Assembly (NCBI GenBank): GCA_030425055.1
Contig: JAUHVN010000156.1
Coordinates: 1-6,718, forward strand
Source: Actinomycetes bacterium
Lineage (GTDB): Bacteria; Actinomycetota; Actinomycetes; Actinomycetales; Microbacteriaceae
DNA: 6,718 bases
Direction of reading: 5' to 3'
Both the position numbers and the translations under genes were made by a program. How positions within the stretch are numbered: position 1 is the stretch's first letter; the number at the start of each line of letters is the position of its first letter. Positions 4,871 through 6,718 of the stretch are shown here, in pieces. The notes beneath the pieces are model-generated. The model searched no databases. It worked only from the letters and a program-made list of their open reading frames with translations, and was not told the origin of the DNA.

Positions 4871-5845
4871 CTACGGATGACCGTGTGGCCACTCAACTAC
4901 GAGTGTGTCGCGGGGATGGCCGTTGATCGGTTCACCCAAGTCGCGTTCGAAGCCGGGCGGGTTATCGATCGTGCCTGCCAGGTCGTAGACGACGAATACC
5001 AGCCGGTTCACGCGTGGGTGGGCGAGATACGTAGTTGAGTCGACGAGGATCTCATCGCGGACCTGGTTGTTGCGACGGCCAGGCTTCGTCACTTTCACCT
5101 CGACAGCCGTCTGGACCTCCGGCAGTAGGAAGTCCGGCGTCGTTGATCCACCCGCGACGCTCGGGCCGCGTTCCTCGGGTCGAACATCGTCGTAGATGAG
5201 TCGCAGAGCGAACTCGACGGCATCCTGCAAGTCGTACTCGTTCGCCATGCGGAGCGGCTCTTGATCGACTCGCCGGTCGCGCACCAGTGGCTTCAACGAG
5301 GCTGGGAGCCTGCGCAGGACGCTGAGGAGGCGGTCGTGTGTCGGGAGCGCGAGGCGCTGGGTACCGGGCCGTACGAACGTAACGGCTGGTGTGCCCGTCG
5401 CAGAAGGCGGCGCGGGCGCGGGCGCCCGGACGGGCGGAGGCGTGGGAGAGGGTGTAGGGATGGCGGTGGGAGCCGCCGGGGCAGTCGCCGTCCCCCACGT
5501 CAGAAATCCTTGGTCGCTCAGCGTGCCACCGGCTAGAGCCACTGCGGCCTGCGCTCGACGGAGATCGGTTTCGTACGCGGGCAGGTCATAAAAGCCGTTA
5601 TCGCGGATCGCGTGTATGAGTTGTTCGACTAGAGCGCGAGCCTGGGCTGGGCGTGCTCCGTCGAAGGCGGCACGGACCTTCTTCGACTTGTTGCCGGGGT
5701 TCACCGGTACCGCCATGCCAGCGGCGTTGATCGCGTCATCGATCTTCGCGTGCGAGGGACCGCCCATGTCGTTGAAGGTCGATGCAAGCGCACCAATGAG
5801 TTCGTTTGGCACGGGGGCGACCGACTCGGTCGCGGGACTGCTCAT
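4871..5845 (-). CDS. PD-(D/E)XK nuclease-domain protein (DpnII/MboI-like), probable conflict effector
   Basis: The product has 324 residues in three parts. A helical N-terminal domain (about 13-112) includes GNKSKKVRAAFDGARPAQAR. A low-complexity Pro/Ala linker follows (about 120-152). The C-terminal nuclease domain (about 168-305) has E203 in NEYDLQDAVEFALRLIYDDV, D238 in AGGSTTPDFLL, and E249 and K251 in VEVKVTK, which together form a PD...ExK active site. DEILVDSTTYLAHP and VYDLAGTIDNPPGFERDL resemble the C-terminus of DpnII/MboI-like endonucleases. No methyltransferase is nearby, so a stand-alone restriction enzyme is unlikely. A regulated DNase effector with an N-terminal sensor or adaptor domain fits better. 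The start at ATG 5845 has only GAGG directly adjacent; a CATCAT hexamer six bases upstream would fit leaderless initiation. It converges on the AbiJ-like gene. Confidence 0.72.
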   Translation of the reverse strand: MSSPATESVAPVPNELIGALASTFNDMGGPSHAKIDDAINAAGMAVPVNPGNKSKKVRAAFDGARPAQARALVEQLIHAIRDNGFYDLPAYETDLRRAQAAVALAGGTLSDQGFLTWGTATAPAAPTAIPTPSPTPPPVRAPAPAPPSATGTPAVTFVRPGTQRLALPTHDRLLSVLRRLPASLKPLVRDRRVDQEPLRMANEYDLQDAVEFALRLIYDDVRPEERGPSVAGGSTTPDFLLPEVQTAVEVKVTKPGRRNNQVRDEILVDSTTYLAHPRVNRLVFVVYDLAGTIDNPPGFERDLGEPINGHPRDTLVVEWPHGHP

Positions 5846-6256
5846 CCTCAGATGATGGCATGCAGGGGTCGCCCGCCGGCCCGACTACGAAGCCGACAGC
5901 GCGAGCGCGTGGCCCCAAGCCCTGCGCCGACCCCCCGACTTCGTGTGCAACAGTCGCGTGCGCGCTTAACAATCTCGCTCAGCACGTGACCGACCCTTGG
6001 CCGCAGTTCTGTCTGACCGTGTTGGCGGCGCTGGCCGGTGAGTTGATCGCAGGCCCCCAAGATGGACGCGGCCGTGCCGCACGTAGGCCGATCCCCAATC
6101 GGGCAGCGCGCGATCATGGGGCGTGGCGGGCGTGGGTTGGCCCGCAGTCGGAGCCGAGTTGAATGTCTTCGCGCAGCGTCAGGGAGAAGACCCCGAACGC
6201 GGCGGTGAATCCGGCGACTTCTAGGACGCACCAATTGAATGTCGGAGGTCCACGTG
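5846..6256. other. 411-bp stretch without a convincing gene
   Basis: Frames crossing this region are rich in Arg and Pro, lack good start signals and match nothing I know. It holds a hairpin, GCGGGC(8 nt)GCCCGC at 6126-6145, a weaker CCGAT(5 nt)ATCGG at 6088-6102, and two direct copies of TTGAATGTC (6159-6167 and 6235-6243). Promoters for the minus-strand nuclease gene (near 5850-5900) and for the plus-strand DUF2188 cluster (near 6180-6240) must lie here if these genes are expressed. I cannot place them with confidence beyond the CATCAT hexamer noted for the nuclease gene. Confidence 0.4.
6126..6145. repeat. 6-bp inverted repeat (hairpin)
   Basis: GCGGGC at 6126-6131 pairs perfectly with GCCCGC at 6140-6145 across an 8-nt loop. 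No T-run follows on either strand. It may be a weak terminator or an operator half of the region upstream of the DUF2188 gene. Chance occurrence is possible at this GC content. Confidence 0.35.
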
Positions 6257-6319
6257 ATGATGACCTGGTTCGACGCACAGCACGACCGAAGTAGAGGAGT
6301 ACATCATGGCCAAGGGTGA
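6257..6319 (+). CDS. Possible 20-residue leader ORF overlapping the DUF2188 start
   Basis: Behind a GGAGG Shine-Dalgarno (6244-6248), tandem starts GTG 6254, ATG 6257 and ATG 6260 open a short frame. From 6257 it encodes MMTWFDAQHDRSRGVHHGQG and stops with TGA 6317-6319. That stop lies 11 nt inside the DUF2188 gene, in another frame. The ribosome binding site is good, and the overlap would let terminating ribosomes reinitiate at ATG 6306. It may be a translational-coupling leader or chance. The peptide has no recognisable motif. Confidence 0.35.
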   Translation: MMTWFDAQHDRSRGVHHGQG

Positions 6320-6530
6320 CGTGTCGACGTACAACGAAGACGGGCAGTGGAAGAGCAAGGTCGAGGGCAGCTCGCGCGCAGCCCACGTCGGCGGGACGAA
6401 GGCTGAGCAGCAGGCGGTCGGGCGTCAGATGGCGCAGGCTCGCGGCGTCGAGCACACTATTCGCAAGATGGACGGAACGATCGGCGCGAAGAACTCGTAC
6501 GGCAACGATCAGCACCCTCCGAAAGGATGA
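6306..6530 (+). CDS. DUF2188 domain protein
   Basis: A small soluble protein of 74 residues. The GAGGAG Shine-Dalgarno (6294-6299) lies 6 nt before ATG 6306. The sequence covers a whole DUF2188 domain: the N-terminal MAKGDVSTYNEDGQWKSKVE is followed by TKAEQQAVGRQMAQARGVEH (31-50) and the signature end IRKMDGTIGAKNSYGND, then HPPKG. These proteins are basic, have no known enzyme activity, and turn up in accessory DNA. The sheet-helix pattern (WxxKVEG, then a helix, then HxIRKMDGTI) is typical. Its stop is 3 nt before the next gene, so the two are probably co-transcribed and coupled. Confidence 0.88.
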   Translation: MAKGDVSTYNEDGQWKSKVEGSSRAAHVGGTKAEQQAVGRQMAQARGVEHTIRKMDGTIGAKNSYGNDQHPPKG

Positions 6531-6533
6531 GCT

Positions 6534-6718
6534 GTGGCGTGGCTTAAGCTGACGACCACTGCGAAGTCGTCGCATCGAGCGATGCTCCTCAAGGCCTTCC
6601 CCCTCGAGGTCAACGATTACGCCGCGAACGCCCAGTGGAGCAAGAATGACTGGGCTCGTGGGCTTGAGGAACGATACCCGCCCGACGGTGACGCGCCCGC
6701 GGCCTGGTTGGAGGTCAT
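6534..6718 (+). CDS. Unknown protein, partial (runs off window end)
   Basis: GTG 6534 follows GAAAGGA (6521-6527) with a 6-nt spacer. This Shine-Dalgarno overlaps the end of the DUF2188 gene, and the frame stays open to the last base (61 codons). Visible sequence: (M)AWLKLTTTAKSSHRAMLLKA, then FPLEVNDYAANAQWSKNDWA, then RGLEERYPPDGDAPAAWLEV. The composition is normal for a soluble protein, with a Trp-rich second half and no membrane or signal segment. I do not recognise the family. Tight coupling to the DUF2188 gene suggests joint function. The reading frame is well supported, but the product is unknown. Confidence 0.7.
   Translation, partial: MAWLKLTTTAKSSHRAMLLKAFPLEVNDYAANAQWSKNDWARGLEERYPPDGDAPAAWLEV

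Noticed and set aside
4871..5845. Type II restriction-modification system
   Set aside because: The nuclease domain is DpnII/MboI-like, but no DNA methyltransferase motif (FxGxG, DPPY/NPPY) is encoded anywhere in the window.
5806..6162. Plus-strand frame of 118 residues, including a possible GTG start at 5986
   Set aside because: It is Arg/Pro-rich with no Shine-Dalgarno, motif or family resemblance, and it overlaps the start of the nuclease gene. Chance openness is common at this GC content.
5848..6234. Minus-strand frame of 128 residues upstream of the nuclease gene
   Set aside because: The composition is very Arg-rich and there is no start signal. A stretch around CPIGDRPTCGTAASILGACD looks more protein-like but matches no family I know.
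1..6718. CRISPR array, tRNA, riboswitch or replication origin
   Set aside because: No regularly spaced repeats, cloverleaf, conserved aptamer core or iteron/DnaA-box cluster was found on reading both strands.

Overview
The window looks like an accessory segment, on a chromosomal island or a plasmid, from a high-GC actinobacterium. Micrococcales-type lineages are the likely source. This rests on strong GC bias at third codon positions, actinobacterial-type insertion sequences, a CmtR-type metal sensor, and several genes whose start codon sits about 7 nt after a -10-like hexamer, the spacing of leaderless transcripts. No ribosomal RNA or tRNA genes were seen. Species and replicon cannot be told from the sequence.

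Layout. (1) Bases 1-1167 are IS debris: the last codons of an IS30-family transposase abut a 5'-truncated IS3-family element. That element keeps the end of orfA, its TTTTTTC slippery heptamer, a full-length orfB with an intact DD(35)E triad, and the right terminal repeat. (2) Bases 1212-2348, minus strand, form a compact metal-resistance operon. A palindromic operator/promoter drives cmtR (Cd/Pb sensor), overlapped ATGA-style by a short CDF-like cation transporter. After that comes a 19-residue peptide with six cysteines behind a near-perfect Shine-Dalgarno, and then a 12-bp GC hairpin. (3) Bases 2429-3037, minus strand, hold an istB ATPase of the IS21 family that has lost its N-terminus and its istA partner, followed by an unexplained stretch. 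(4) Bases 3276-3877 encode a GNAT acetyltransferase broken by a one-base frameshift. (5) Bases 4013-5845 hold two convergent genes separated by 3 nt: an AbiJ-NTD4 abortive-infection-type protein (plus) and a PD-(D/E)XK nuclease-domain protein of the DpnII/MboI-like class (minus). No methyltransferase is nearby. (6) Bases 5846-6256 show no convincing gene. (7) A small plus-strand cluster closes the window: a possible 20-residue leader ORF, a DUF2188 protein, and a tightly coupled gene that runs off the end.

How the genes work together. CmtR probably represses the cmtR-transporter-peptide operon until Cd, Pb or a similar thiophilic ion binds. The transporter would then export the ion, and the Cys-rich peptide could bind or pass on metal. 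The AbiJ-like and nuclease-like genes look like phage-defence or other conflict effectors placed next to each other among mobile elements. Whether they form one system is inference.

Most unusual items: the tiny Cys-rich peptide, which is too short for normal gene callers; the convergent AbiJ/nuclease pair; and the operator that covers the cmtR start codon.
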